Shown here: positions 1 to 7,418 of the stretch, one piece after another
Numbering within the stretch: position 1 is the stretch's first letter
How the letters are laid out: each line of letters starts with the position of its first letter
Source: Candidatus Omnitrophota bacterium
GTDB lineage: Bacteria > Omnitrophota > Gorgyraeia > 2-01-FULL-45-10
Reading direction: 5' to 3'
Assembly: GCA_030691985.1 (NCBI GenBank)
Contig: JAUYDB010000286.1
Location: 1 to 12,281, forward strand
DNA length: 12,281 nucleotides
Made by a program: the position numbers and the translations under genes
Notes under the pieces: generated by a model
Database searches by the model: none
Told to the model about the DNA's origin: nothing
Seen by the model: the letters and a program-made list of their open reading frames with translations, nothing else

Positions 1-384
1 ACTATCGATATAGATGATGACGGGGTGGTTCAGGTGGCCTCGCAGGATGCCGCCGCTATTGAAAAGGCCGTGGCGATAATAAAGGGCATAACCGAAGAGC
101 CGGAGGTTGGGAAGATCTATGCCGGCAAGATAAAGAGGATAATGAATTTCGGCGCCTTCTGCGAATTTCTTCCAGGAAAAGAGGGCCTTATCCACGTTTC
201 GGAACTTGCGAACAAATTCGTGAAGAACGTAGAGGATGTGGTGAAGATCGGTGATGCGGTAACGGTCAAGGTTATCGAGATAGACGAGCAGGGGCGTATA
301 AACCTGTCGAAAAAACAGGCCGAACCCGACTGGAAGGCTGCGGAGGGCGAAGAAGAAGGGTTGAGGCCTCCTCATCGAAAATAG
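1..384 (+). CDS. pnp: Polyribonucleotide nucleotidyltransferase (PNPase), C-terminal part
   Basis: This is the 3' end of a gene that enters from outside the window: the frame is open from base 1, so the first in-frame GTG at 25 is not its start. PNPase degrades RNA 3'-to-5' by phosphorolysis in the cytoplasm. The first residues (TIDIDDDGVVQVAS) match the end of the PNPase KH domain. A helical linker follows, then an S1 RNA-binding domain from about residue 44 of the fragment, with the typical GKIYAGKIKRIMNFGAF and KEGLIHVSEL strands and a closing GRINLSKK strand. The tail is short and acidic-to-basic. The catalytic RNase PH domains lie upstream and are not visible. A hairpin repeat begins 41 bp after the TAG stop and could help end transcription. 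Family assignment is firm. Confidence 0.95.
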   Translation, partial: TIDIDDDGVVQVASQDAAAIEKAVAIIKGITEEPEVGKIYAGKIKRIMNFGAFCEFLPGKEGLIHVSELANKFVKNVEDVVKIGDAVTVKVIEIDEQGRINLSKKQAEPDWKAAEGEEEGLRPPHRK

Positions 385-425
385 GAATGAGGTGTGTCAG
401 CCGGAAATCTGAAGAACTTAAAAAG

Positions 426-484
426 AAAAATGGGGACAGTCCCAATCAACATGAGATAGATGCTTTTGGGACAGTCCCCATTTC
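426..484. repeat. 59-bp GGGACAGTCCC hairpin repeat, copy 1
   Basis: Arms TGGGGACAGTCCCA (431-444) and TGGGACAGTCCCCA (467-480) are inverted repeats with one central mismatch, around a 22-nt loop. Each arm is also nearly self-palindromic (GGGAC-A-GTCCC). An A-run precedes the left arm and TTT follows the right arm. The whole element recurs in reverse orientation at 7419-7477 with 54 of 59 bases identical, including part of the loop, so it is a dispersed element and not just a terminator. It lies between pnp and dut and ends 10 bp before the dut start codon. It resembles REP-type palindromes mobilised by RAYT (TnpA-REP) enzymes, but no such enzyme is in the window. Confidence 0.88.
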
Positions 485-494
485 AGCCTAGAAT

Positions 495-944
495 TTGAAG
501 ACTGTAAAGATATATATAAAGAAGAAAAAGGGCTGTGAGGATTTGCCCGTTCCAAGGTATGCCACGGGCGGCTCGAGCGGGATGGACCTCTATGCCGATG
601 TAGAAGGTGAAGTGGCCTTAATGCCAGACGATATCAAATTGATATCATCTGGCATTTATTTGAGCATACCTTTAGGGTACGAGGCCGAAATAAGGCCGAG
701 GAGCGGGCTTGCCTTGAAGCACGGTATAGGCCTTGTAAATACGCCCGGCACCATAGATTCTGATTACAGAGGGCTCATTAGCTTGATAGTGATAAACCAC
801 GGTAAGCTCCCTTTTACGGTCAGGCGCGGGGACAGGATCGCCCAGATGGTCATAAAAGAGGTGGTGAGGGCCGAGGTCGAGATAGCCGGGGAACTCAATG
901 AGACGGCGCGTTCATCCGGCGGATTCGGACATACGGGAATATGA
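495..944 (+). CDS. dut: Deoxyuridine 5'-triphosphate nucleotidohydrolase (dUTPase)
   Basis: Cytoplasmic trimeric enzyme that hydrolyses dUTP to dUMP and pyrophosphate, keeping uracil out of DNA and feeding dTMP synthesis. All five family motifs are present: I around SSGMDLYAD (27-35), II RPRSGLALKHG (67-77), III GTIDSDYRG (85-93, with catalytic D88 and uracil-binding Y91), IV RRGDRIAQMV (110-119) and V RSSGGFGHTG (139-148). The 149-aa length is normal. The start is taken as TTG at 495 because an in-frame TAG lies at 489-491 and the family usually begins a few residues before the LPVPRYAT segment; no clear Shine-Dalgarno sequence is visible. The stop overlaps the uppP start in ATGA, suggesting translational coupling. 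Codons 43-54 contain a 35-bp near-perfect palindrome (see separate entry). Confidence 0.95.
   Translation: MKTVKIYIKKKKGCEDLPVPRYATGGSSGMDLYADVEGEVALMPDDIKLISSGIYLSIPLGYEAEIRPRSGLALKHGIGLVNTPGTIDSDYRGLISLIVINHGKLPFTVRRGDRIAQMVIKEVVRAEVEIAGELNETARSSGGFGHTGI
621..655. repeat. 35-bp near-perfect palindrome inside dut
   Basis: ATGCCAGACGATATCAA (621-637) is the reverse complement of 639-655 except for one base, with a single central A at 638. It encodes MPDDIKLISSGI, which aligns without a gap to the usual dUTPase segment between motifs I and II, so it does not look like an insertion. In RNA it would form a 17-bp stem with one mismatch and a necessarily opened tip. Confidence 0.85.
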
Positions 945-1711
945 CTATAGCGCAGGCGCTTGCATTGGGAATGCTTCAGGGGTTCACGGAATTCCTCCCG
1001 GTATCAAGTTCAGGGCATCTCGTAATACTGCAGGGGTTATTCGGGCTGAAAGAACCGCAGGTCGCGTTTGATATATTTTTGCATCTCGGCACGACCGTGT
1101 CCGTTTTTATATTTTTCTCAAAATTCATATTGCGGCTTTTCGGCGAAGACAAGAGGCTTTTATTTTTTATAGCGCTCGCTTCAATCCCGACTTTTATTAT
1201 AGGTTTTTTGTTTAAGGGGGCGGTGGAGGTGTTATTCGGGATGCCCGGGATTGTCGGGGTTATGCTTGCGCTTACAGGCATATGGCTTATCCTTGCGACG
1301 TTCCTGCCTCGATACCTGACAAAGTCCGGGACAAAAAGATGCCCGGGATTTACGAGTTCGCTTCTCATAGGCATTGCGCAAGGGATCGCGGTGGTGCCCG
1401 GCATATCGAGAAGCGGTATGACGATCGGAGCGGGGATGCTGACAGGCCTGGACAAAGAAATGGCGTTTAAATTTTCTATGGTCCTGTCAATTCCGGCGGT
1501 GCTCGGCGCCTCAGTCCTAAAGGCGCACAGTATCGGGTCAATTCTTGTATCGCATGAAGCGTTTATTTTTCTGACAGGCGGCATAGCCGCGATGCTCGTC
1601 GGGCTCTTTGCCATAAGGGTGCTTCTCGGATTTGTAAGAACAAACCGGCTTTATGTGTTCGGGGTTTATTGTATTCTCGTCGGATGTATTGTAGCGTTGT
1701 TTTATCGGTAA
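941..1711 (+). CDS. uppP: Undecaprenyl-diphosphate phosphatase (UppP/BacA)
   Basis: Integral membrane phosphatase that turns undecaprenyl diphosphate into undecaprenyl phosphate, the lipid carrier for peptidoglycan and other surface polymers; overexpression in other bacteria gives bacitracin resistance. The two signature motifs are intact: QGFTEFLPVSSSGH (13-26), with the (E/Q)xxxE pattern Q13/E17 and H26, and VPGISRSGMTIG (152-163), with catalytic R157. About seven or eight hydrophobic segments run through the 256 residues, the usual length. The ATG overlaps the dut TGA. The gene ends 103 bp before ftsK, and that gap carries a heptameric repeat. The long minus-strand reading frame over this gene is a shadow. 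Confidence 0.95.
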   Translation: MTIAQALALGMLQGFTEFLPVSSSGHLVILQGLFGLKEPQVAFDIFLHLGTTVSVFIFFSKFILRLFGEDKRLLFFIALASIPTFIIGFLFKGAVEVLFGMPGIVGVMLALTGIWLILATFLPRYLTKSGTKRCPGFTSSLLIGIAQGIAVVPGISRSGMTIGAGMLTGLDKEMAFKFSMVLSIPAVLGASVLKAHSIGSILVSHEAFIFLTGGIAAMLVGLFAIRVLLGFVRTNRLYVFGVYCILVGCIVALFYR

Positions 1712-1729
1712 AGAGACTCGTTCGATAAT

Positions 1730-1792
1730 TTTAGCGTATAGCGGATAGCGTTTAGCGTATAGAAAAAGTTGTCTGACTTACTATACGCTAAA
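1730..1792. repeat. Heptameric TTTAGCG/TATAGCG intergenic repeat with hairpin, copy A
   Basis: Bases 1730-1762 are a tandem run of 7-mers (TTTAGCG, TATAGCG, GATAGCG, TTTAGCG, TATAG). The last 12 bases, TTTAGCGTATAG (1751-1762), are a perfect inverted match to CTATACGCTAAA (1781-1792) across an 18-nt spacer, so the unit can form a hairpin. It occupies most of the uppP-ftsK gap. A second copy lies at 4991-5032. No T-run follows on the + strand, so it is not a standard intrinsic terminator. Confidence 0.85.
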
Positions 1793-1814
1793 AAGAGCTA
1801 TAACGAGGCGAAAG

Positions 1815-4058
1815 ATGGACAAGACCAGGTGGTGCGAGATACAGGCGGTAATACTATTTGCCATAGCCTTGCTTATATTCATAAGCCTCATCTCGTTCAG
1901 TTTTTCCGACCTAAATTCGTTCACATCGCGCCCCAATATCCCGGTGCGGAATTTTGCCGGGCTCTTCGGCGTCTATGTCGGCGCGGCTCTCTTCTTCATA
2001 ATGGGATTAAGCTCTTATGTCATCCCGCTTCTCGTGCTATCATGGGCAGTATCAAGGCTTTCCGGATTGACGCCGCAAAAGGCATACTTAAAGATATTCG
2101 GCACATTCTTCCTTATCCTGGCATCGAGCTCTATATTCTCCATAATGGGCAAGGGCGATAATTCTTTCCGTTTCTCGCTCGGCGGAGCTGTGGGCCTCGT
2201 ATTTTCCGATCTTTTAGTAAAGTATCTCGGGAGGGGCGGAGCCATCCTCGTCATTGCAGTGCTTTTTTTGCTTTCCGTTCTTCTCGCGACAGAATTCCTG
2301 CTTTTGCCGTTTCTTGCCGCCACGTTAAAAAAGTGCAAAGATGTATTCGCAAGCCGGCTCCTGAAAAAGAGAGCTCCCCCTGCAGTGTTTACGGTTAAAA
2401 GGCCGGCTGTAAGGCTCGAGCCTAAAAGCTCGAGCGCCGGAAATATTACCAATCGTTTGCCTTCTCCCAGAGCGAGAAGGCCGGAAGAACCAAAAATTTC
2501 TGTTTTGCCTATGCCTGTGTCCGGCAAGGCCGCCCATCAAGATGTGTTAAAGACCGATAAGTCAGATCGGGGGTCCTACACGCTGCCCGGCCTGGACCTT
2601 TTGGAGTCTCCGCCGCCCATCGAGGCGAGGAAGATCGAGGAAGACTTTGAAGGAAACGCCGGCATACTGGAAGAGACCCTCAGAGATTTTGACATAGAGG
2701 CGAAGGTAGTCGAAATAAATAAAGGGCCGGTGATAACAAGATACGAACTTGAGCCCGCGCCCGGGGTGAAGATCCACAGGATAACGTCGCTAAGCGACAA
2801 CATAGCTCTGGCTATGAAGGCGCAATCGATCAGGATAGTGGCGCCTGTTCCCGGTAAAGGAACGGTGGGTGTCGAAGTCCCGAATTCTTCAAGCGCGCTT
2901 GTGTATTTACGTGATGTGCTCGAATCAAAAGAATACAGGGGTTTTAAGTCGAAGCTGAAGCTTGCCATCGGAATAGATATAGCGGGTGTGCCTGTCATAG
3001 CCGACCTCGCGACTATGCCGCACCTGTTGATAGCGGGCGCCACAGGTTCCGGCAAGACCGTCTGTGTGAATACGATCATTACAAGCATCCTTTTCAACTC
3101 CACGCCGGATGAGGTCAAATTCATTATGATAGATCCAAAACGGGTGGAGCTCGCGGTCTTTAACGACCTGCCTCATCTTCTTTCGCCGGTTGTCACGGAT
3201 GCCAAAAAGGTTGCCAGTACCCTTGAATGGGTCGTGGGCGAGATGGATTCCAGATATGAGCTATTTGCTAAAGCAGGGGTGCGCAACATCGACCTTTACA
3301 ACGAGAAGTTCGGTGATGAACGAGGGACGAGGGATGAGGGACGAGGGACGAGCGACGAGGGACGAGTGACGAACGACGAAGTACAACGGACAACGAACCT
3401 GCCGTATATAGTGATCGTAATAGACGAGCTTGCTGATCTGATGATGGTAGCGCAGGCAGACGTGGAAGGCGCGATAACGCGGCTTGCGCAGCTTTCGAGG
3501 GCTGTCGGTATCCACATAGTGATAGCGACCCAGAGGCCGTCAGTGGACGTCATAACAGGCATCATAAAAGCTAACTTTCCGTCGAGGATATCATTTAAAG
3601 TCGCTTCGAAAGTGGACTCAAGGACGGTTCTTGATACAAATGGCGCGGACAAGCTATTGGGCAAAGGCGACATGCTTTTTATTGAGCCGGGCGCGGAACG
3701 GCCGAAAAGGGCGCAGTGCAGCCTTATCTCGGATAAAGAGATCGAGCGGATAACGAATTTCATAAAGTCTCAGAGAGGGTGCGAATACATCGAAGACATA
3801 TTGGAAGTCCAGAAGAAGCCCGGCGCCTTCAAGAAATTCGAGAAGGACGAGGTATATGAGGAAGCCATCAAGATCGTGCTCGAGATGCGCCAGGCATCTG
3901 TTTCTATGCTGCAGAGGAGGCTCGGCCTGGGCTATACGCGGGCCGCGAGGCTTATAGATATGATGGAAGACGAAGGCGTGGTCGGCCCATATCAGGGGTC
4001 CAAGCCAAGGGATATTCTGATAAGCTCTGAAGAATACGCGGCTAAGGACGTGAAATGA
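1815..4058 (+). CDS. ftsK: DNA translocase FtsK
   Basis: Septal DNA pump that moves chromosome ends across the closing division site. The N-terminus carries about four membrane segments (roughly 11-30, 52-80, 92-112, 140-168). A charged linker of about 100 residues follows, then the alpha/beta RecA-like motor with Walker A GATGSGKT (408-415, K414) and Walker B IVIVIDELADLM (D537/E538), and a C-terminal winged-helix gamma domain (about 680-740) that reads polar DNA sequences. At 747 aa it is short-linker (SpoIIIE-like) in size. ATG 1815 is preceded by GAGGCG at 6-nt spacing. Between Walker A and Walker B, residues about 501-528 are a 7-residue repeat (RGTxDEG-like) encoded by a heptanucleotide array that is not part of the family; it falls in the loop before the Walker B strand, which is naturally variable in length. 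The stop is 1 base before the rodZ-like gene. Confidence 0.96.
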   Translation: MDKTRWCEIQAVILFAIALLIFISLISFSFSDLNSFTSRPNIPVRNFAGLFGVYVGAALFFIMGLSSYVIPLLVLSWAVSRLSGLTPQKAYLKIFGTFFLILASSSIFSIMGKGDNSFRFSLGGAVGLVFSDLLVKYLGRGGAILVIAVLFLLSVLLATEFLLLPFLAATLKKCKDVFASRLLKKRAPPAVFTVKRPAVRLEPKSSSAGNITNRLPSPRARRPEEPKISVLPMPVSGKAAHQDVLKTDKSDRGSYTLPGLDLLESPPPIEARKIEEDFEGNAGILEETLRDFDIEAKVVEINKGPVITRYELEPAPGVKIHRITSLSDNIALAMKAQSIRIVAPVPGKGTVGVEVPNSSSALVYLRDVLESKEYRGFKSKLKLAIGIDIAGVPVIADLATMPHLLIAGATGSGKTVCVNTIITSILFNSTPDEVKFIMIDPKRVELAVFNDLPHLLSPVVTDAKKVASTLEWVVGEMDSRYELFAKAGVRNIDLYNEKFGDERGTRDEGRGTSDEGRVTNDEVQRTTNLPYIVIVIDELADLMMVAQADVEGAITRLAQLSRAVGIHIVIATQRPSVDVITGIIKANFPSRISFKVASKVDSRTVLDTNGADKLLGKGDMLFIEPGAERPKRAQCSLISDKEIERITNFIKSQRGCEYIEDILEVQKKPGAFKKFEKDEVYEEAIKIVLEMRQASVSMLQRRLGLGYTRAARLIDMMEDEGVVGPYQGSKPRDILISSEEYAAKDVK
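2459..2481. repeat. Short inverted repeat in the FtsK linker
   Basis: GCCTTCTC (2459-2466) and GAGAAGGC (2474-2481) are perfect 8-bp inverted repeats around 7 bases. They encode part of the low-complexity linker (LPSPRARRP). The form recalls the common TTCTCCC/GGGAGAA dispersed repeats, but the match is short and could be chance. Confidence 0.35.
3319..3395. repeat. GACGAGG heptanucleotide tandem array inside ftsK
   Basis: Eleven consecutive 7-mers can be read: AACGAGG, GACGAGG, GATGAGG, GACGAGG, GACGAGC, GACGAGG, GACGAGT, GACGAAC, GACGAAG, TACAACG, GACAACG. Translated, the 21-bp super-period yields a heptapeptide repeat (RGTRDEG, RGTSDEG, RVTNDEV). The array sits in frame between the Walker A and Walker B motifs of FtsK. 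Confidence 0.9.
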
Positions 4059-4059
4059 T

Positions 4060-4974
4060 ATGGAAAGCATATCGATAGTTGAGATTGGCGTTAGGCTTAA
4101 AGAGGCGCGCGAGAAGAGGTCTCTTACCATAGACCAGGCCCAGAAGCAGACGCGCATACACTCAAAAGTTTTGATAGCCCTTGAGGAAGGCAAATGCGAT
4201 GACATGCTGAATACGACCTACGTGAAGAGTTTCCTGAAGAAATATTCCAGCTATCTTGGCCTTGATTCAGTGGATATCTTGAAGGGGTATCTTGCGCTGC
4301 ATTCCGGACCTGCGGCCCAAGGGGCGGCGGCCATGAAAAAAGAAGCCGCAAAAGATTCTGCCGGAACTCCCGTCCTCGGACATCGTCCGGAAGCCGCGGC
4401 AGGAACGGCGAATTTTACAAAATTTATCTTCGCGGCTATGTCTTTATTTCTCATAACCGCCTTACTGTTTTTAGGGTTTTTATTATGGAAGAAGACCATA
4501 GGGTCCATGGCTAAACCTAAGTTTGTAAGAGCTGTTAGAGAATCACATGTCTCTAACGGGATAAAGACTGCCCGAGCCTCTTATCAGAAAAAGCCACAAG
4601 CTGCAGCCGCGGTTTCAAAACAGAAAAAGAGCCTTAAGATAGCTGATCTGAAGCTTAAAGAGGTTTCGAGAAGCGAGGGCGCGAAACAAGAACCCGTCGC
4701 CCGCGCCTCCTATTCCAAAAATACGTCTTTCAATTTAGCGATCAAAGTGAAAGAGCCGGTACTTATCCAACTTAAAAAGGACGGTGTATTACTATTCAAG
4801 AGGGTCCTGTCAAAAGGCGATATGGAGTCGTACAGGGTAAATGAGGTTATCAATATTTATGTCGCGAAAGCCGAAGCCATAGAACTCGTCCTAAACGGCA
4901 GGGTTTTAAATGTGCCGGCCAGGGGCATCGTCAGGAATTTAGAAGTTAAACGAAATGGCATCACGATAAAGTAA
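4060..4974 (+). CDS. RodZ-like cytoskeletal/shape protein (HTH_25, TM, DUF4115)
   Basis: Predicted single-pass membrane protein of the RodZ type, which links the MreB cytoskeleton to the wall-synthesis machinery. An N-terminal Cro/CI-like helix-turn-helix (about 6-75) includes LKEAREKRSLTIDQAQKQT and the typical IHSKVLIALEEGK and YVKSFLKKYSSYLGL segments. A linker is followed by one membrane helix (about 121-143), a Lys/Ala-rich region, and a C-terminal beta-rich DUF4115-like domain (about 222-300; V-LIQLKKDGVLLFKRVLSKGD pattern). In RodZ proteins the HTH faces the cytoplasm and binds MreB, not DNA. ATG 4060 starts 1 base after the ftsK stop and has AAGGA upstream inside ftsK, so the two genes are probably co-transcribed. 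The 304-aa length fits the family. No mreB is present here, so the partner is inferred from the family. Confidence 0.85.
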   Translation: MESISIVEIGVRLKEAREKRSLTIDQAQKQTRIHSKVLIALEEGKCDDMLNTTYVKSFLKKYSSYLGLDSVDILKGYLALHSGPAAQGAAAMKKEAAKDSAGTPVLGHRPEAAAGTANFTKFIFAAMSLFLITALLFLGFLLWKKTIGSMAKPKFVRAVRESHVSNGIKTARASYQKKPQAAAAVSKQKKSLKIADLKLKEVSRSEGAKQEPVARASYSKNTSFNLAIKVKEPVLIQLKKDGVLLFKRVLSKGDMESYRVNEVINIYVAKAEAIELVLNGRVLNVPARGIVRNLEVKRNGITIK

Positions 4975-4990
4975 CAGTAATACGATACTT

Positions 4991-5032
4991 TTTAGCGTTT
5001 AGCGTATAGGACAAATAAAAACTATACGCTAA
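4991..5032. repeat. Heptameric TTTAGCG/TATAG intergenic repeat with hairpin, copy B
   Basis: TTTAGCG (4991-4997) is followed by TTTAGCGTATAG (4998-5009); TTAGCGTATAG (4999-5009) pairs perfectly with CTATACGCTAA (5022-5032) across 12 nt. Arms and heptamer register are the same as in the uppP-ftsK gap, but with fewer tandem units and a different loop. It fills the gap between the rodZ-like gene and rimO, ending 18 bp before the rimO ATG. Confidence 0.85.
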
Positions 5033-5050
5033 CCTTATTGACAGACTCCA

Positions 5051-6388
5051 ATGCCGACAGTCGGGATGATAAGTCTTGGTTGCGCGCGGAATCAGGTGGA
5101 TTCCGAGACGATGCTCGGCTCTTTAAAAAGAAACGGGTTTGAGATCGTTGATGTAAAAGACTGCCCGCAAATTTGTATTGTCAACACCTGCGCCTTCGTT
5201 AAGCAGGCGCGCGAGGAGTCGGTCGAATATATACTCGGTGCCGCCAGTCTTAAAAAAAGCGGGAAGATAAAATATCTTATCGTATGCGGATGCCTGCCGC
5301 AGCTTTACAAGGAAAAACTTTCGCAAAAGTTACCCGAGGCCGACCTTGTGTTAGGCACAGGCGACTTCCCGAGGATAGTGGATTTTATAAAAGGCCTCGG
5401 CAAAAAAAATAGGCGCCGCACCCTGGTCTCCAGCGCCCGCAGTTATCTGTATGATGAATTCTCCCCCAGGTTTTTACTTACGCCAAGGCATTACGCTTAT
5501 GTCAAGATTTCGGAAGGCTGCAGTAACTTTTGCAGTTACTGCATAATATCGCGTCTGCGCGGGCCTTTCAGGAGCAGGCCTTTGGAATCCGTAGTATCTG
5601 AGGTCAAACGGCTTTCGAAGGGGGGAGGGCTTAAAGAAGTAATCCTGATCGGCCAGGATACGACTTTGTTCGGACTCGATAGATATGGAAAAGCGGTATT
5701 TCCAAATCTTTTGAGGGCAATATGCGGACTTAAGAACAGCGTGCGGTGGGTCAGGGTGTTATACACTCACCCGGCGCACTATACAGATGAACTCATAGCG
5801 GTGATCCGTGGCGAAGATAAGATATGCAAATATCTTGATTTACCTGTTCAACACTGCTCGGACAGGATACTCAAAAGGATGAACAGGCCTACGACAAAGA
5901 AGCATATAACAGAATTGATTGACAAACTGAGGAGGCGTATACCCCGCCTCATCCTTCGCACTTCCGTCATAGTTGGTTTCCCGCAAGAGACGGACAGAGA
6001 TTTTAAAGAGCTCCTGGAGTTCTTAAAAGACACAAGGTTTGAACGGCTCGGCGCTTTTCTTTATTCTAAGGAGGCAGGCACGAAGGCGTCGAGGCTCGCG
6101 GGGCAAGTCCCTGAAAAAGTAAAAGAGGATAGGATGGATGAGCTTATGAGGTTACAGCAGCGCCTTTCGCGCGATTTAAATATGCCGCGTATAGGAAAGA
6201 TTATGGATGTGCTGATCGACGAAAAGATAGAGGGCGAAAAAGATAAGTATCTGGGGCGCAGCGAGGGCGACGCGCCCGAAATAGACGGCGGCGTCTCAGT
6301 TACGGGAAGGACGCTCGAGCCCGGAAAATTTTACAAGGTCAGGATCACGGATGCCCTGGAATATGACCTCGAAGGCAGGGCTCTATGA
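5051..6388 (+). CDS. rimO: Ribosomal protein S12 methylthiotransferase RimO
   Basis: Radical-SAM enzyme with two [4Fe-4S] clusters that adds a methylthio group to the conserved aspartate of ribosomal protein S12. The N-terminal UPF0004 domain carries the three cluster cysteines C11 (SLGCARNQVDSE), C47 (VNTCAF) and C81 (CGCLPQ). The radical-SAM motif CxxxCxxC is C157/C161/C164 within ISEGCSNFCSYCII, followed by RGPFRSRP. A C-terminal TRAM domain spans about 385-440. RimO is preferred over the tRNA enzyme MiaB because of the SLGCxxNxVDSE start, the RG-x-x-RSRP segment and the 445-aa length. ATG 5051 is the only reasonable start, since an in-frame TGA lies at 5039, but it lacks a visible Shine-Dalgarno sequence. 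The last codons overlap the pgsA start in ATGA. Confidence 0.93.
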   Translation: MPTVGMISLGCARNQVDSETMLGSLKRNGFEIVDVKDCPQICIVNTCAFVKQAREESVEYILGAASLKKSGKIKYLIVCGCLPQLYKEKLSQKLPEADLVLGTGDFPRIVDFIKGLGKKNRRRTLVSSARSYLYDEFSPRFLLTPRHYAYVKISEGCSNFCSYCIISRLRGPFRSRPLESVVSEVKRLSKGGGLKEVILIGQDTTLFGLDRYGKAVFPNLLRAICGLKNSVRWVRVLYTHPAHYTDELIAVIRGEDKICKYLDLPVQHCSDRILKRMNRPTTKKHITELIDKLRRRIPRLILRTSVIVGFPQETDRDFKELLEFLKDTRFERLGAFLYSKEAGTKASRLAGQVPEKVKEDRMDELMRLQQRLSRDLNMPRIGKIMDVLIDEKIEGEKDKYLGRSEGDAPEIDGGVSVTGRTLEPGKFYKVRITDALEYDLEGRAL

Positions 6389-6978
6389 CGCTTCCGGATA
6401 AACTTACCGTCTCCAGGATATTTCTTACTTTCATATTCATGTGTTTTGTATTTTCTCACGGTGTTTTGGCGAAGGCGCTTGCGCTCTTTACGTTTATACT
6501 CGCGTCATTCACCGATTTTCTCGACGGGTTTATAGCCAAGAAGAGAAACATATCTACCGATTTCGGAAAGCTCATGGATCCGATAGCGGATAAAATCCTG
6601 GTCCTCGCGGCTTTTCTGGCTTTCGTAGAAATGAAGCTCATCCCGGCATGGATGGTGGTTATAATTATTTTACGGGAGATAACCATAACGGGTTTAAGGG
6701 TTTTTGCGCTGGCGAGGGGTAAGGTCATACCCGCGGATGAAGGCGGAAAACAGAAGATGGTCTCCCAGGTCGCCGCTATACTCGCGATATTGTTATTCCT
6801 GATATTCAGGGAGGCTGGGATAGAGAGATTCAATTTCTGGAACGGGACAACAGAAGCTGTCTATAAGAACGCGATATGGGCGCTTATGCTTATTACGGTA
6901 GCGCTTACCCTGATCAGCGGGGTTTCATATCTTGTTAAAAATAAAGGAGTCTACAGCCATCAAAAGACAGGCCGGTAA
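6385..6978 (+). CDS. pgsA: CDP-diacylglycerol--glycerol-3-phosphate 3-phosphatidyltransferase
   Basis: Membrane enzyme that makes phosphatidylglycerophosphate from CDP-diacylglycerol and glycerol 3-phosphate, the committed step to phosphatidylglycerol and cardiolipin. The CDP-alcohol phosphatidyltransferase signature is D44-x2-D47-G48-x2-A51 ... G61-x3-D65-x3-D69, with all four aspartates present. The usual Arg after A51 is Lys (K52) here, a conservative change. Several hydrophobic helices cover the 197 aa, which is normal. The ATG overlaps the rimO stop and GAAGG lies about 9 nt upstream. The next gene encodes the phosphatase for its product, so the pair forms a two-step pathway unit. PgsA is favoured over other CDP-alcohol transferases by DPIADKILV and by this context. 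Confidence 0.92.
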   Translation: MTLPDKLTVSRIFLTFIFMCFVFSHGVLAKALALFTFILASFTDFLDGFIAKKRNISTDFGKLMDPIADKILVLAAFLAFVEMKLIPAWMVVIIILREITITGLRVFALARGKVIPADEGGKQKMVSQVAAILAILLFLIFREAGIERFNFWNGTTEAVYKNAIWALMLITVALTLISGVSYLVKNKGVYSHQKTGR

Positions 6979-7417
6979 ATTTATTGCCAGTTTTTTTTAC
7001 CTGGGCTATTCTCCGTTTATGCCCGGCACAGTCGGCTCGCTTGGCGGCCTATTGGGCTGGTTCCTCGTAAAGAACAATGAGGTGTTGTATGGCTTTGCAA
7101 TACTGTTTTTGTTCGTCCTCGGCATCATGTTTTCCGGCGAGGCGGAGCGAATCTACGGAAAGAAAGACGCCGGGATCATAGTTATTGATGAAGCGTGCGG
7201 AATGCTCCTTGCCTTGTACTTTGTGCCTGTGAGCATCTTTTCCGTTATATTGGGATTTTTCATATTCAGGATTTTCGACGTGTTAAAACCTCCCCCCGCC
7301 AGGAGATTAGAGAAATTGTCCGGAGCGATGGGAATTATGATGGATGATATCGTGGCCGCCATCTATACAAACCTCATCTTACAGATTATCTTCCGCGTCA
7401 TCTGCATAAAGACGTAG
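6932..7417 (+). CDS. pgpA: Phosphatidylglycerophosphatase A
   Basis: Membrane phosphatase that removes the phosphate from phosphatidylglycerophosphate to give phosphatidylglycerol, directly after PgsA. Family motifs are present: GYSPFMPGTVGSLGG (25-39), VIDEACGM (84-91, D86/E87), FRIFDVLKPPPARRLE (112-127) and GIMMDDIVAAIY (134-145, D138/D139). Three or four membrane segments are seen. The start is uncertain. The coordinates given use TTG at 6932, which overlaps pgsA by 47 bp. However, the only strong Shine-Dalgarno sequence, AAAGGAG at 6943-6949, lies downstream of that TTG and points to ATC at 6959 (9-nt spacing). Initiating there would give the (M)KRQAGKFIASFF N-terminus typical of the family. 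No ATG or GTG exists in this frame near either site. Confidence 0.92.
   Translation: MLKIKESTAIKRQAGKFIASFFYLGYSPFMPGTVGSLGGLLGWFLVKNNEVLYGFAILFLFVLGIMFSGEAERIYGKKDAGIIVIDEACGMLLALYFVPVSIFSVILGFFIFRIFDVLKPPPARRLEKLSGAMGIMMDDIVAAIYTNLILQIIFRVICIKT
6943..6949 (+). promoter_or_regulatory. Strong Shine-Dalgarno AAAGGAG with no canonical start codon after it
   Basis: AAAGGAG lies inside the 3' end of pgsA. In the pgpA frame the following codons are TCT ACA GCC ATC AAA; ATC at 6959 is at 9-nt spacing and is the only start-like codon. The site therefore argues for initiation at 6959 rather than the TTG at 6932. Confidence 0.6.
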
Positions 7418-7418
7418 C

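Noticed and set aside
976..1614. 212-codon minus-strand open frame over uppP
   Set aside because: It lies opposite a clearly real gene, has no recognisable domains and arises from codon bias on the opposite strand.
5038..5043. TTGACA just upstream of rimO as a -35 box
   Set aside because: A matching -10 would fall inside rimO, so it cannot drive the full gene.
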